This document shows positions 22,090 to 30,714 of a stretch of 64,000 bases of DNA, one piece after another. Source of the DNA: Mesostigma viride. Its lineage: Eukaryota > Streptophyta > Mesostigmatophyceae > Mesostigmatales > Mesostigmataceae. Each line of letters starts with the position of its first letter. The stretch's first letter is position 1. The notes beneath the pieces are model-generated. The model was not told the DNA's origin. It worked only from the letters and a program-made list of their open reading frames with translations, and searched no databases. The stretch lies in assembly GCA_009746045.1 (NCBI GenBank), contig RPFO01000156.1, forward strand, positions 3,833,591 through 3,897,590, in the 5' to 3' direction. The position numbers and the translations under genes are program-made.

Positions 22090-22445
22090 TATAGAATTCA
22101 AAGATGAAGAAATTTCTCACAACTAGGCTCAATATTCCGCAATCTTGGAGACTGAGAAAAATTTCGGACTGAAAATTTGTCACTCAGTTCTACCTTGCGG
22201 ACTTTTACTCCCGTTGCGCAAACCCGTCAAAACTTGGTGCGAAAACCGTCAAAATGATGTCGGCTATTGTCTCACGATTAGTTTGACACCAACTTTGTCA
22301 AAAACGGTGAAGTATTGCTCTAGTTGTGTTGAAAACTGATCAGCTGGCTTGGCAGCCATCACCACCTTGAAATACATCGCATCAACGTTGCATCCGTGAC
22401 ACACGCAAGTGCGGCGCCCCGCTGGCGCGGCGCTCCATGTAAGAA
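22090..22445 (-). other. Leader of A-minus and inner part of its A1 repeat
   Basis: Untranslated leader between the A1 repeat and gag. 22325-22445 is the inner 120 bp of A1; the insertion of A-plus lies at 22445/22446. Confidence 0.75.
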
Positions 22446-22953
22446 TGATTGATCTTACGATCGGGATTCCCTGATTTTGCCTGGGGGAGCGGAGGGATGG
22501 AGGTGCGCCGCTACCTTGGAGGCGCTACACCATTGCCCAGTGGTGCAAGTCGACATGCGGGAGCCAAACGGGGTGGCCACGCCCTCTCTGGAGGGTCTGA
22601 CAGCCTTGGATGGGCCTCAGATGTAGTTCGAACTAGTTCAAAGTTAGTACAGGTAGTACAAACTAGTTCAAACGAGTTCAATCTACTTCAACTAGTATCC
22701 AGGGACCCTCAAGATATGCCAGGTGGTTGCTGAACGGTTCTGGCATGACAGAACATGTGTGACATCATAAAAATGTAGTACAATGTTGAAAAAAGTAGTA
22801 TCAGGGTCCTAGATCTAGTACAGTAGTATTCTGAGGTCATTCTTACATGGAGCGCCGCGCCAGCGGGGCGCCGCACTTGCGTGTGTCACGGATGCAACGT
22901 TGATGCGATGTATTTCAAGGTGGTGATGGCTGCCAAGCCAGCTTATCAGTTTT
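22446..22953 (+). repeat. A-family A1 repeat (A-plus)
   Basis: 508 bp. Begins TGATTGATCTTACGATCGGG and ends CAGTTTT. Contains clustered TAGTTCAA/TAGTACAA words (22625-22700, 22770-22830). A2 at 28074-28582 is the matching copy. Confidence 0.9.
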
Positions 22954-23195
22954 CAACACAACTAGAGCAATACTTCACCGTTTTTGACAAAGTTGGTGTC
23001 AAACTAATCGTGAGACAATAGCCGACAACATTTTGACGGTTTTCGCACCAAGTTTTGACGGGTTTGCGCAACGGGAGTAAAAGTCCGCAAGGTAGAACTG
23101 AGTGACAAATTTTCAGTCCGAAATTTTTCTCAGTCTCCAAGATTGCGGAATATTGAGCCTAGTTGTGAGAAATTTCTTCATCTTTGAATTCTATA

Positions 23196-23906
23196 ATGGC
23201 TAGTGATCACGAAGACACCACCCTTGAGGCAGTAGACCGAGATTTCTTATTAAATGTGAAAAAATCGTATTTTCAGGGGGGCAAGGAGTTGTTAACGACT
23301 TTGAAGTTCTTGACTGAGTATCTCGGTCCAAACTGGGCCCAAAGGCTTACTACTATGTCTGAGGGTCGTTTGACATCCTTGGGACAGTTTCTCAAGACTG
23401 CAGGGCTCCAGATTAGTGAGGGGTCAAGTGATTCCGACATGGGTTCCATGTTGTGCAAGGCCATTACTCTAGAGATGAAGAAGCCCCCAGTGGCCACTGG
23501 GGGCAAGGGGAAGACTGGTCCAGCCAGGGGCGAAAGGACCCGAAAGGATCCTCCCAGCAACGGCACCGACGAGGAAGAGGAGGACGCGACGAGCTCTGAG
23601 GATTTTTTGGACGCGCGCGAGCAGCTGGCCCCTGCTGCTGCTCGCGCCAAGGGAAAGAAGTCTCAGGGCAGGAACCGAAAGCTGGCAGAGAATGCTGCCC
23701 TTCTGGCGGGCGTCCGCGAGCTCATCGGAGCGGAGTTGCAAGCCCTGGCGCGGGGGAAGAGGAGGGACGCGAGGAAAGGGAAGAGCCAGCGCGAGGACAA
23801 GGGGGGCAAGGGCCATCCGAAGAGCAAGCGCCAGGAGAAGAGACGCGCGCGGCGCGGGAGCAGCCCAGGCTCGACAGACACCAGCAGTGGGAGCGACGAG
23901 AGTCGC

Positions 23907-23960
<54 letters not shown>

Positions 23961-24701
23961 TCCGACAGCGAGAGCAGAGGCCGTGGCAGGGGCAGGGGTG
24001 GCGCTCGGTCGCGCCGCGACAAGTCCCGGGAGCGACGTGGGCATGGCAGGGGCCGTTCTGCGGAGCCCAAGGGGCGTCGGGATCGCTCCCGCGAGCGTCG
24101 CAAGGAGCGGCAGCGGTCCAGCAGCCGGAGCACGAGTCGGGACTCCTCCCAGCGGAGCTCGCGTCGATCGCGGGAGCGTGTGAGGGAGAGAGACCTGCGC
24201 CGAACCACCAAGGGGGTGCGTCTCCCCCGGCGAGCTTTCAAAGTGGCCTGGCGCCTGTTGGTCAAGGACCGCGACGACAGGGTGCTGCCGCTGCAGGTGC
24301 TGGATGCGCGCCAGGTCGCGCACGGGAGCCTGCAGGCCCGCTTGGCCCTTCGCAAGGAGCAGGAGGGCGTTGGGGCTGCACCGGGAGCCCCCCGCGGGTG
24401 GAAGAACAGCACGCACCATCTGGTGTGCAACAACCTGACCTACATTCTGGATGTGGCCATCCAAGAGCTGGGGGAGGATGTGGTGACGGAGCTGGCCTGC
24501 TTCGAGTACCTGGCGCGTGTGGTCGAGGCGTTCCTCATGGTGGAGAAGACCAGCGGCTGGAACAACGGGGCGATGCACCTGCTGCCACTGGTGGAGGGCA
24601 GTACTATTGGAAGCGCAGCAGCCCGGGCAGCGCGGAAGGCGGCTCGCCAGGAGGCGGAGCTGGCATCGGCGGCGGCGGCGGCGGCCAAAAAGGACAAGTG
24701 A
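23196..24701 (+). CDS. gag-like RS-rich protein of A-plus
   Basis: Open frame of 501 residues from the ATG at 23196 (MASDHEDTTLEAVDRDF). It is identical to the minus copy except for a poly-Ser run shortened by six codons (23908-23955), so the repeat is mobile in length. Domain order: N-terminal mixed domain (1-110), acidic stretch (DEEEEDATSSED), basic region, Ser run, RG/RS-rich region, and a C-terminal module with VTELACFEYLARVVEAF that the B gag also has. The stop TGA at 24699 lies inside the pol frame, which is offset by -1. A nucleic-acid-binding gag role is inferred. The RS domain could instead target host splicing or nuclear speckle factors. Confidence 0.82.
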
Positions 24702-24733
24702 GGGGCAGGGGTGTGCTCCCGCTGCCAGTGAAG

Positions 24734-25740
24734 ATGGTCCCCCCGCTCGACCGCAGCCGCCTGCGATCCAACCGCAGGCTGCAGCGCGCTCTGCGTGCCA
24801 GAGCAAGGCTGCGGTGTCAAGAGCGGGCCACAAGGGGCCTGAACTGGCTGTGGGGCAGGACCCGGGAACGGTCCGGTGGACCGGCGGTGCAGCAGCAGGC
24901 TATTACTGCGAGCCCCTGCACCGTCGCCCAAAGGGCCGCCCTACAAGGGATGGAGGATGCTGCCCGCGTCTACAACCGCCGGCTTACCGCCGTAGCGGAG
25001 GCGACAGACACGGGGGACGCAGAGCCCGCGCCATACGGGCCGGGCGGTCAATACGAAATTATTGACCCGGAGAGGCTGGCACTGCCAAAAGGAGGAGCTG
25101 CAGGTAGTGTCAAGCTGCTGGACTGCCTGCCGGAGGCATGGCAGAGGACGTATGAGGACATAAACAACATTCTACAAAGATGCGACGCGGAGGCGGGGGC
25201 GTGGATGCGGCGGGGCCGGGTGTCTCATGGTTGTGCAAGCGATGCGGCGTACGCACGACTGAGCATCAGGCTGGCGGAGACGCGGATGATCGAGTACAGT
25301 GAGGAGGCGCCCCTGTGGTGAACGGCTGTTTTGCCGTCCCCAAGAAAGACCCCGGGGTTGTGGAGCCCAGCGAACGACGGCAGCGGTTTATAGGGAATAT
25401 GGTGCCGTGCAACCGGCGCTTCCTCAAGCCGCCTACCTGTTACCTGCCTAACTTGGGCGAGGTCGCTGAGCTGAGTGTGGGGGCGCCATGCTATTCGGGC
25501 AAGACAGACCTTGACACCTACTATTACCGGTTCGAGGTACCTGAGAGCTGGCGCCCCTATTTCTCGCTGCCCCCCGTGTGGTCCGATGAGGTCGGCCAGC
25601 TGGGACGACGGCGAAAGTTGTACCCCAGGTTCCGGGTCCTTGTCATGGGCTGGAGCCACTCGGTGGTCCTTGCACAGGTTGCCCACCTGCACTGTCTCTA
25701 CGGGGCGGGGTGCTCGATGCCAAGAGAGGGCTGTCATATC
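24734..25740 (+). pseudogene. pol N-terminal extension and RT fingers/palm (A-plus), two frame breaks
   Basis: Starts at the ATG 24734 (MVPPLDRSRLRSNRRLQ), 33 bp after the gag stop and in its -1 frame. The frame is also open upstream to 24398, so frameshifting would be possible too. The extension (about 195 codons) ends EYSEEAPLW at a TGA at 25319. The next frame carries NGCFAVPKKDPGVVEPS, then motif A (SGKTDLDTYYYRF) and motif B (RFRVLVMGWSHSVVLAQVAH), and runs to about 25740. A second frame change near 25706 leads to motif C. The B family reads continuously through both points (EYSEEEPPVTNGLFGVPK), which shows that the A copies are damaged rather than using two separate genes. Confidence 0.82.
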
Positions 25741-27860
25741 CCATGCACTTGATGGGGGTGCGCACAGTGCGCGGGGATGGCATGGACCGGCTGGAGTTGG
25801 TGGAGAGCGCAGCCAGTGCAGCGTGGCGGCTGCTGCCGGAGGATCCCCCACATCCCGCTCAGCTGGTCATGATCGATGATCTGGGGGTCACCCATGGGCG
25901 GAGCGCGGAGGAGACCAACGCCGTGCTCACCAAGGCGTGCGAGGAGAGCTACGGTCCCAAGGGGTTGGTGGTCAACGAGAAGAAGGTGGAGAGAGCTGAG
26001 GAGGGGCGCCCGGTGGAAATCTTGGGGATTGAGTTCTGCCAGGACGGGTCCATGCGGCCGAGCGCGGCCCGGATGGCGGCCTTGGTGCGCGACACGCAGG
26101 CAATGCTGGGGCGTGGACGGGCCACTTACCACCAACTGGCCTCGTTGCTGGGACGGTGGGTGTGGGTCCACTTGCTGCGTCGGGGTCTACTGTCCATCTG
26201 GTTTCACGCCTACCGCTTGCTGCAGCAAGTCCTGGTGCACAAGCGGGGCTGGAGCTATCGGCTGTGGGGTAGTGTAAGGGAAGAGCTCCAGGCTGCAATG
26301 GACTTGGCCCCGCTGGTGCATGCGCAGCGCGACCAGCCCCTGAGCTGCACCGTGGTGGCCACTGATGCGTCAACCCACGGTTCTGGGGTGGTGTACAGCC
26401 GGTGGGAGGCGCCTGCGGTGCGTGGCCTGTCCAACTGTCGGGAGCGGAAGGGCTGGAAGACGCTCTGTGTGGACTCTGAGACGGCCAGCGTGGAGCGCAC
26501 AGGGGAGATTGAGCACCGAGCCATGGCAGCGGCGCAGTGGAGGACCGCTCTTGCCCACCGGTGGCTCGATCCCTCGGCCCACATCAACGAGAAGGAGATT
26601 CGTGCGGCTGTGCAAGGGATCGAGTGGGGCCTGCGCTCACAGGTTCACTGGCAGCAACGTCACGTGCGGCTGGTGGACAATTCGGCAGTTGTCGGTGCGC
26701 TCGTCAAAGGGCGTTCGTCGTCCTACCGGCTGAACGCCTGGTGCCGCCGGGCGATCGCGCTAGGGCTGGCCAGCAACACCCGCTACCACTGGGTGTATGT
26801 GAGGTCGGAGCGCAACCCGGCCGACGCGCCCAGTCGTGGTCGATGGGTGCGCAACCTCACTGCGGATGGCGACGTGGAGAGCAATCCGGGGCCACATGGG
26901 CGGCAGGAATTGCTGGAGGCCACTGTGCAGCCCAGCACGCTAGCTGCATATCACCGAGCGCTGAGGGCGTACGTGGAGTATGGTCAACCCCTCGCTCCCG
27001 TGGCCAAGACGGAGGCGGAAGGCGTCTTTTGTGAGTGGCTGGTCAGCGTGTATGAGGAAGGGGGAAGCCGGACCATGGTTGTGCGCGCATTATGCGGGCT
27101 GCAGCTGTACTTCCCCAACGAGATTAAGGGGTGGTACGAGGCGCGTCGCTTGCTGGCCGGCTGGGCGCGACGAGTTCCCGTGCAGAGCCCTCACCCCGTC
27201 CCGTGGCAGCTACTGTACCTCGTGGCAAACATTCTTCGTGCACAAGGCTCGATATTAGCTGCCTGCTGCTGCATCATTGTTTTTCAGCAATACTTGCGCA
27301 TCGGAGAAGCGTTCAAGCTTCGCGTGGGGGACGTGGCTCTGCGCGGGGACTTCCGCCTGGGGCCCAGTAACCAGGGTGCGCTGCTGCTACGCGACCCCAA
27401 GACAGCCAAGGGCCAGGCCCAGGCAGTGGTGGTTGTTGAGCCCCTTTCACTCACGTTGCTTGGCGCCCTGTGTGCTGGGCGGGCGCACGAGGAGCTGCTC
27501 TTTGGCGCACTCAGCTACAGCCGTTTCTTGCGGCGGTGGCACGCCGCCTGGGACCTCCTTGGCTTGCGGGGGATGTTTTCACCCTACAGCATGCGCCACG
27601 GGGGGGCCACCCATGACTACCTGCGCGGGGTACCAATCGCGGACATCCAAAAGCGTGGCCGGTGGCGCCAGTTTTCGTCCGTGGACCATTACGTGGGGCT
27701 CCACCGCGCCCTGCAGGTGCGGGTGCCCCAGGTGGTGTGGGACCTCGCGGGCAGACTGCCCCCCGTGACTGGCGTCGTCACTTTGGGCCATAGATTTCGG
27801 CCATACTTCGGTGAGGCGCACTCTAGCGGACACGCTAGGGCTTCACCAGCTGGAGGGTAA
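25710..27860 (+). CDS. RT motif C to tyrosine recombinase with internal 2A (A-plus)
   Basis: 716 codons open. RT motif C LVMIDDLGVTHGRS (about 50-65), thumb GLVVNEKKVERA and VEILGIEFCQDGS. RNase H: Asp in VVATDASTHGSGVVY, Glu in HINEKEIRAAVQ, Asp in RHVRLVDNSAVVG, then SERNPADAPSRG. LTADGDVESNPGP follows at residues about 383-395. The tyrosine recombinase comes after it: N-terminal SAM-like part (STLAAYHRALRAYVEY), box I Arg YLRIGEAFKLRVGDV, PKTAKGQAQ, YSMRHGGATHDYL, RGRWRQFSSVDHYVG with nucleophile Tyr, and a C-terminal tail. If the 2A works, RT-RNase H and recombinase are released as two proteins. The start is a continuation of pol, not a true initiation codon. Confidence 0.9.
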   Translation: MLDAKRGLSYPMHLMGVRTVRGDGMDRLELVESAASAAWRLLPEDPPHPAQLVMIDDLGVTHGRSAEETNAVLTKACEESYGPKGLVVNEKKVERAEEGRPVEILGIEFCQDGSMRPSAARMAALVRDTQAMLGRGRATYHQLASLLGRWVWVHLLRRGLLSIWFHAYRLLQQVLVHKRGWSYRLWGSVREELQAAMDLAPLVHAQRDQPLSCTVVATDASTHGSGVVYSRWEAPAVRGLSNCRERKGWKTLCVDSETASVERTGEIEHRAMAAAQWRTALAHRWLDPSAHINEKEIRAAVQGIEWGLRSQVHWQQRHVRLVDNSAVVGALVKGRSSSYRLNAWCRRAIALGLASNTRYHWVYVRSERNPADAPSRGRWVRNLTADGDVESNPGPHGRQELLEATVQPSTLAAYHRALRAYVEYGQPLAPVAKTEAEGVFCEWLVSVYEEGGSRTMVVRALCGLQLYFPNEIKGWYEARRLLAGWARRVPVQSPHPVPWQLLYLVANILRAQGSILAACCCIIVFQQYLRIGEAFKLRVGDVALRGDFRLGPSNQGALLLRDPKTAKGQAQAVVVVEPLSLTLLGALCAGRAHEELLFGALSYSRFLRRWHAAWDLLGLRGMFSPYSMRHGGATHDYLRGVPIADIQKRGRWRQFSSVDHYVGLHRALQVRVPQVVWDLAGRLPPVTGVVTLGHRFRPYFGEAHSSGHARASPAGG
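26868..26894 (+). other. 2A-type ribosome-skipping motif (A-plus)
   Basis: Nine codons encode GDVESNPGP. Skipping would fall between Gly (26889-26891) and Pro (26892-26894). Five of the nine codons differ synonymously from the B-family version while no residue differs. Confidence 0.82.
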
Positions 27861-27927
27861 GGATGTGCCCTCCCATGGCTCCTGACGCGGTTTCCAGATG
27901 TACGGCCTGCGGCCAGGTTGGAGATGC

Positions 27928-28073
27928 GGGTCAAGTGGAAGCGGCGGCCAGGGACTGCCAAAAAATATTTTATGTCTCTCTGTCTACTAAGTCCGGTCGG
28001 CTTCAACATATAGTGTAATAAACAAGTTCTGGTGCCCTTCAACCAGAAGTGGACCTAGGCAATGCACAGTGGA
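27928..28073 (+). repeat. B1 repeat (A-plus)
   Basis: Runs from GGGTCAAGTGG to the terminus GCACAGTGGA, directly followed by A2. It matches B2 at 28618-28762. Confidence 0.9.
28017..28022 (+). terminator. Polyadenylation signal AATAAA in B1
   Basis: AATAAA followed by CAAGTTCTGGTGCC. The same 20-bp context is kept in the B-family B repeats, whose flanks have diverged, which suggests use as the 3' end of the element RNA. A second copy is in B2. Confidence 0.55.
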
Positions 28074-28582
28074 TGATTGATCTTACGATCGGGATTCCCT
28101 GATTTTGCCTGGGGGAGCGGAGGGATGGAGGTGCGCCGCTACCTTGGAGGCGCTACACCGTTGCCCAGTGGTGCAAGTCGACATGCGGGAGCCAAACGGG
28201 GTGGCCACGCCCTCTCTGGAGGGTCTGACAGCCTTGGATGGGCCTCAGATGTAGTTCGAACTAGTTCAAAGTTAGTACAGGTAGTACAAACTAGTTCAAA
28301 CGAGTTCAATCTACTTCAACTAGTATCCAGGGACCCTCAAGATATGCCAGGTGGTTGCTGAACGGTTCTGGCATGACAGAACATGTGTGACATCATAAAA
28401 ATGTAGTACAATGTTGAAAAAAGTAGTATCAGGGTCCTAGATCTAGTACAGTAGTATTCTGAGGTCATTCTTACATGGAGCGCCGCGCCAGCGGGGCGCC
28501 GCACTTGCGTGTGTCACGGATGCAACGTTGATGCGATGTATTTCAAGGTGGTGATGGCTGCCAAGCCAGCTGATCAGTTTTC
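28074..28582 (+). repeat. A2 repeat (A-plus)
   Basis: 509 bp, matching A1 at 22446-22953 with very few changes. Bounded on the left by B1 and on the right by a G/C-asymmetric linker (28583-28617). Confidence 0.9.
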
Positions 28583-28617
28583 CCCACCCACCCACCCTTT
28601 TCTGTTTCGTCTTGGGG

Positions 28618-28762
28618 GGTCAAGTGGAAGCGGCGGCCAGGGACTGCCAAAAAATATTTTATGTCTCTCTGTCTACTAAGTCCGGTCGGCTTCAACATAT
28701 AGTGTAATAAACAAGTTCTGGTGCCCTTCAACCAGAAGTGGACCTAGGCAATGCACAGTGGA
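28618..28762 (+). repeat. B2 repeat (A-plus)
   Basis: Second copy of B, ending at the element terminus GCACAGTGGA. The next base belongs to the split A1 repeat of A-minus. Confidence 0.9.
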
Positions 28763-29156
28763 TGACCTCAGAATACTACTGTACTAGATCTAGGACCCTG
28801 ATACTACTTTTTTCAACATTGTACTACATTTTTATGATGTCACACATGTTCTGTCATGCCAGAACCGTTCGGCAACCACCTGGCATATCTTGAGGGTCCC
28901 TGTATACTAGTTTAAGTAGATTGAACTCGTTTGAACTAGTTTGTACTACCTGTACTAACTTTGAACTAGTTTGAACTACATCTGAGGCCCATCCAAGGCT
29001 GTCAGACCCTCCAGAGAGGGCGTGGCCACCCCGTTTGGCTCCCACATGTCGACTTGCACCACTGGGCAACGGTGTAGCGCCTCCAAGGTAGCGGCGCACC
29101 TCCATCCCTCCGCTCCCCCAGGCAAAATCAGGGAATCCCGATCGTAAGATCAATCA
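28763..29156 (-). repeat. Outer part of the A1 repeat of A-minus
   Basis: 394 bp matching 22446-22839 in inverted orientation, ending GATCAATCA, the 5' terminus of A-minus. It was separated from the rest of A-minus by the insertion of A-plus. Confidence 0.88.
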
Positions 29157-29791
29157 TTGCTGCAAAATAATGATTTCGTGCAGTTTGCGCGAAACCTCTC
29201 GGAATGGGCTCATTCGACCCCATTTTTTGCTGCAAAATCACTTAATATGACGTGGAAATTATCGAGCTTTAAAGAGCGCAAAAAGAACGAGTGATTTTGA
29301 CCAAGAAACGGCAAAGAAAACTGATAAAGCATGCGCCGCCATGTCTTCCTCAATAAATTGGCTGCATTGCATGCGCACGGTGACGGATGCAAGTCCGGTA
29401 CAGTACTGGCGCGGCGCCCAGGTGCCACTGAACAGTTGTACTACAAAGAACCCATTTGTACTGATTCTTTCGACATTGTACTACGTTTAGTCACTGTCTA
29501 CTTCAACCCACGTGGTCATACCACCTCCTAGGCAGGTTGTGCTACACCTGAACGAATCTTTACTAGCCTGAGCTAGTTTGAACTAGTTTGAAGTAGATTG
29601 TACTACCCTGTAGTACCAATGAAGTACCTTGAACTACATCCAAGTACTTGGAAGCAGTCCAGAGGTCATTTGCAGGGACTTTCACCCTTTCCAGGAGCAT
29701 TTCTCGCAGATCAGCCATGAGGCAGCGGCACCGACTCGCACTCCGCTCCCCTTAGTCGCAAATCAGGGAATCCAGATCGTAAGATCAACCA
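29157..29791 (-). mobile_element. B-family copy B-2, 5' part
   Basis: Contains on the minus strand the A1 repeat (29317-29791, terminus TGGTTGATC at 29791), the gag leader (29224-29316) and the first 22 codons of gag from the ATG at 29223 (MGSNEPIPRGFAQTARN). Gag resumes at 16560. Together with 10408-16560 this makes a B copy about 6.8 kb long. Confidence 0.88.
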
Positions 29792-29941
29792 TAGTGCCCC
29801 TTATAAAAGACCAGGGCCTATTATAAAATATTAAATGCTCTATTTACTTTTTATATGTGCTGTCACCCAGCGGCGTCCCTTGCCTCCTTCGCTCCCTCCG
29901 CCCCGACAAATCAGGGAATCCAGATCGAGGGAGATCAACCA
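29792..29941 (-). mobile_element. Terminal fragment of a possible third YR family
   Basis: The last 37 bases (29905-29941, CAAATCAGGGAATCCAGATC followed by GAGGGAGATCAACCA) match the A1 terminus of families A and B with small differences. The rest (TTATAAAATATTAAATGC...) matches neither. It abuts the B-2 terminus on one side and the piggyBac coding fragment on the other. I read it as the remaining tip of a third, related element. Confidence 0.4.
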
Positions 29942-30160
29942 TGCAGGCAGCGATGGGCAGGAAGGTGGGATCGCAGGTGACGATCCAGATGCCTCGGAGC
30001 CGGCATCGGAGCCCGAGGCGGATGACGAGGGGGATAGCGACGATATCTCCGTTTCCTCGGTCAAGAAACGTGCCAAGCGTCGTGCAGGCAACCCGAGGAA
30101 GGCTCCAGCCATCGCGCCTGCTGCAAGGAGGCGTCTGCAGCCGCTGCCCCCTCCGGATTC
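29942..30160 (+). pseudogene. piggyBac transposase, N-terminal piece
   Basis: An acidic low-complexity frame (DDPDASEPASEPEADDEGDS) followed by a basic NLS-like stretch (VKKRAKRRAGNPRK) and ending PLPPPDS at 30160. Such an acidic-plus-NLS start is usual for piggyBac transposases. It joins in frame with 40429 onward if the TTAA element and one copy of the 8-bp repeat CCGGATTC are removed. No start codon is present in this frame, because the 5' end was lost to the YR fragment at its left. Confidence 0.6.
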
Positions 30161-30682
30161 TTAACCCTTAGTCCGCTGACCCATTTTTGGCACTTTCATA
30201 CCCCTGAAAATGAAAAAAATCATAACTCACAGGCCACAACTCCAAATACCCCCAACCAAGATGCTAGGAGTATCTACACTTCAAGGGCTTTCAGAATATG
30301 CAATAATACCACGGGTTTATCAAAGCATTTGGATGATAGCTCCACTCAAAGTTGGCCAAAAGACGATTTTTTTTTCCCAAGGAAAAGTCTACCCCCCCCT
30401 AACTTCCCAGGAAGGGTAGGGAATCTCAATACCAACATTGGACAACTTAGTTGGATAGTCCAATGGTGGTTTCCTTGGGTCAGACCGCCCGGATAACCCA
30501 TTAGACCTATATAAGGTGCTCATATACGTGTGTGGGTTACGCGCGCGTAAACAGCCATCTATGACATGCAATACAAGAATGCATTATAACAAGCCATCAA
30601 AGGCTGCCAAAATTGCTGGAATACAAACACGTTGCCTACCTGCACTGACGAAGTGATAAACTCCAAAGAAATGCCATAAACT

Positions 30683-30714
30683 CCCTACCAGCCATTTAGA
30701 ATGTACTCCAGCAC
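30683..30714. repeat. Left terminal inverted repeat of E1
   Basis: Starts CCCTACCAGCCATTTAGAAT. 32 of 32 bases are complementary to 39552-39583. CAAAATGTACTT follows immediately inside (30716-30727). Confidence 0.85.

Larger units (their letters stand above)
16561..22445 (-). mobile_element. A-family YR retrotransposon, minus copy (A-minus)
   Basis: It reads on the minus strand gag, pol, B1, A2, B2. Its own A1 repeat is split: the inner part is at 22325-22445 and the outer 394 bp at 28763-29156, because copy A-plus inserted into it. The B2 end is truncated at 16561 (starts GTACACTATATG rather than TCCACTGTGC). The element sits in the gag gene of B-2. The pol gene has the same two RT frame breaks as A-plus plus one of its own. 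Confidence 0.88.
16561..28762. repeat. Large inverted repeat, arms about 5.9 kb
   Basis: A-minus (16561-22445) and A-plus (about 22840-28762) are near-identical head-to-head copies around a 394-bp centre (22446-22839). Differences seen: six fewer Ser codons in the plus copy gag, a one-base indel near 18719, and a few substitutions. Such a palindrome is unusual for a stable chromosome segment. Confidence 0.85.
22446..28762 (+). mobile_element. Complete A-family YR retrotransposon (A-plus)
   Basis: 6317 bp, starting TGATTGATCTTACG and ending GCACAGTGGA, with no target duplication. The host sequence (GTAAGAA/TGACCTCAG) is the A1 repeat of A-minus and closes perfectly when the element is removed. 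Structure: A1 (22446-22953), gag, pol, B1 (27928-28073), A2 (28074-28582), linker, B2 (28618-28762). This is the split-direct-repeat plan of PAT/Ngaro-type DIRS-order elements. There is no DDE integrase and no protease motif, and the order RT-RNase H-recombinase is on one strand. The recombinase and RNase H are intact, but the RT has two frame breaks, so it is not autonomous as read. Confidence 0.92.

Noticed and set aside
22446..28762. LTR retrotransposon or endogenous retrovirus
   Set aside because: No LTR pair, no protease, no DDE integrase. Split direct repeats and a tyrosine recombinase define a DIRS-order element despite the 2A motif known from viruses.
29835..30164. Separate small gene of 109 codons
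   Set aside because: Its first part is a YR terminal fragment. The rest is the piggyBac N-terminus, which ends in frame at the TTAA element, so it is not an independent gene.
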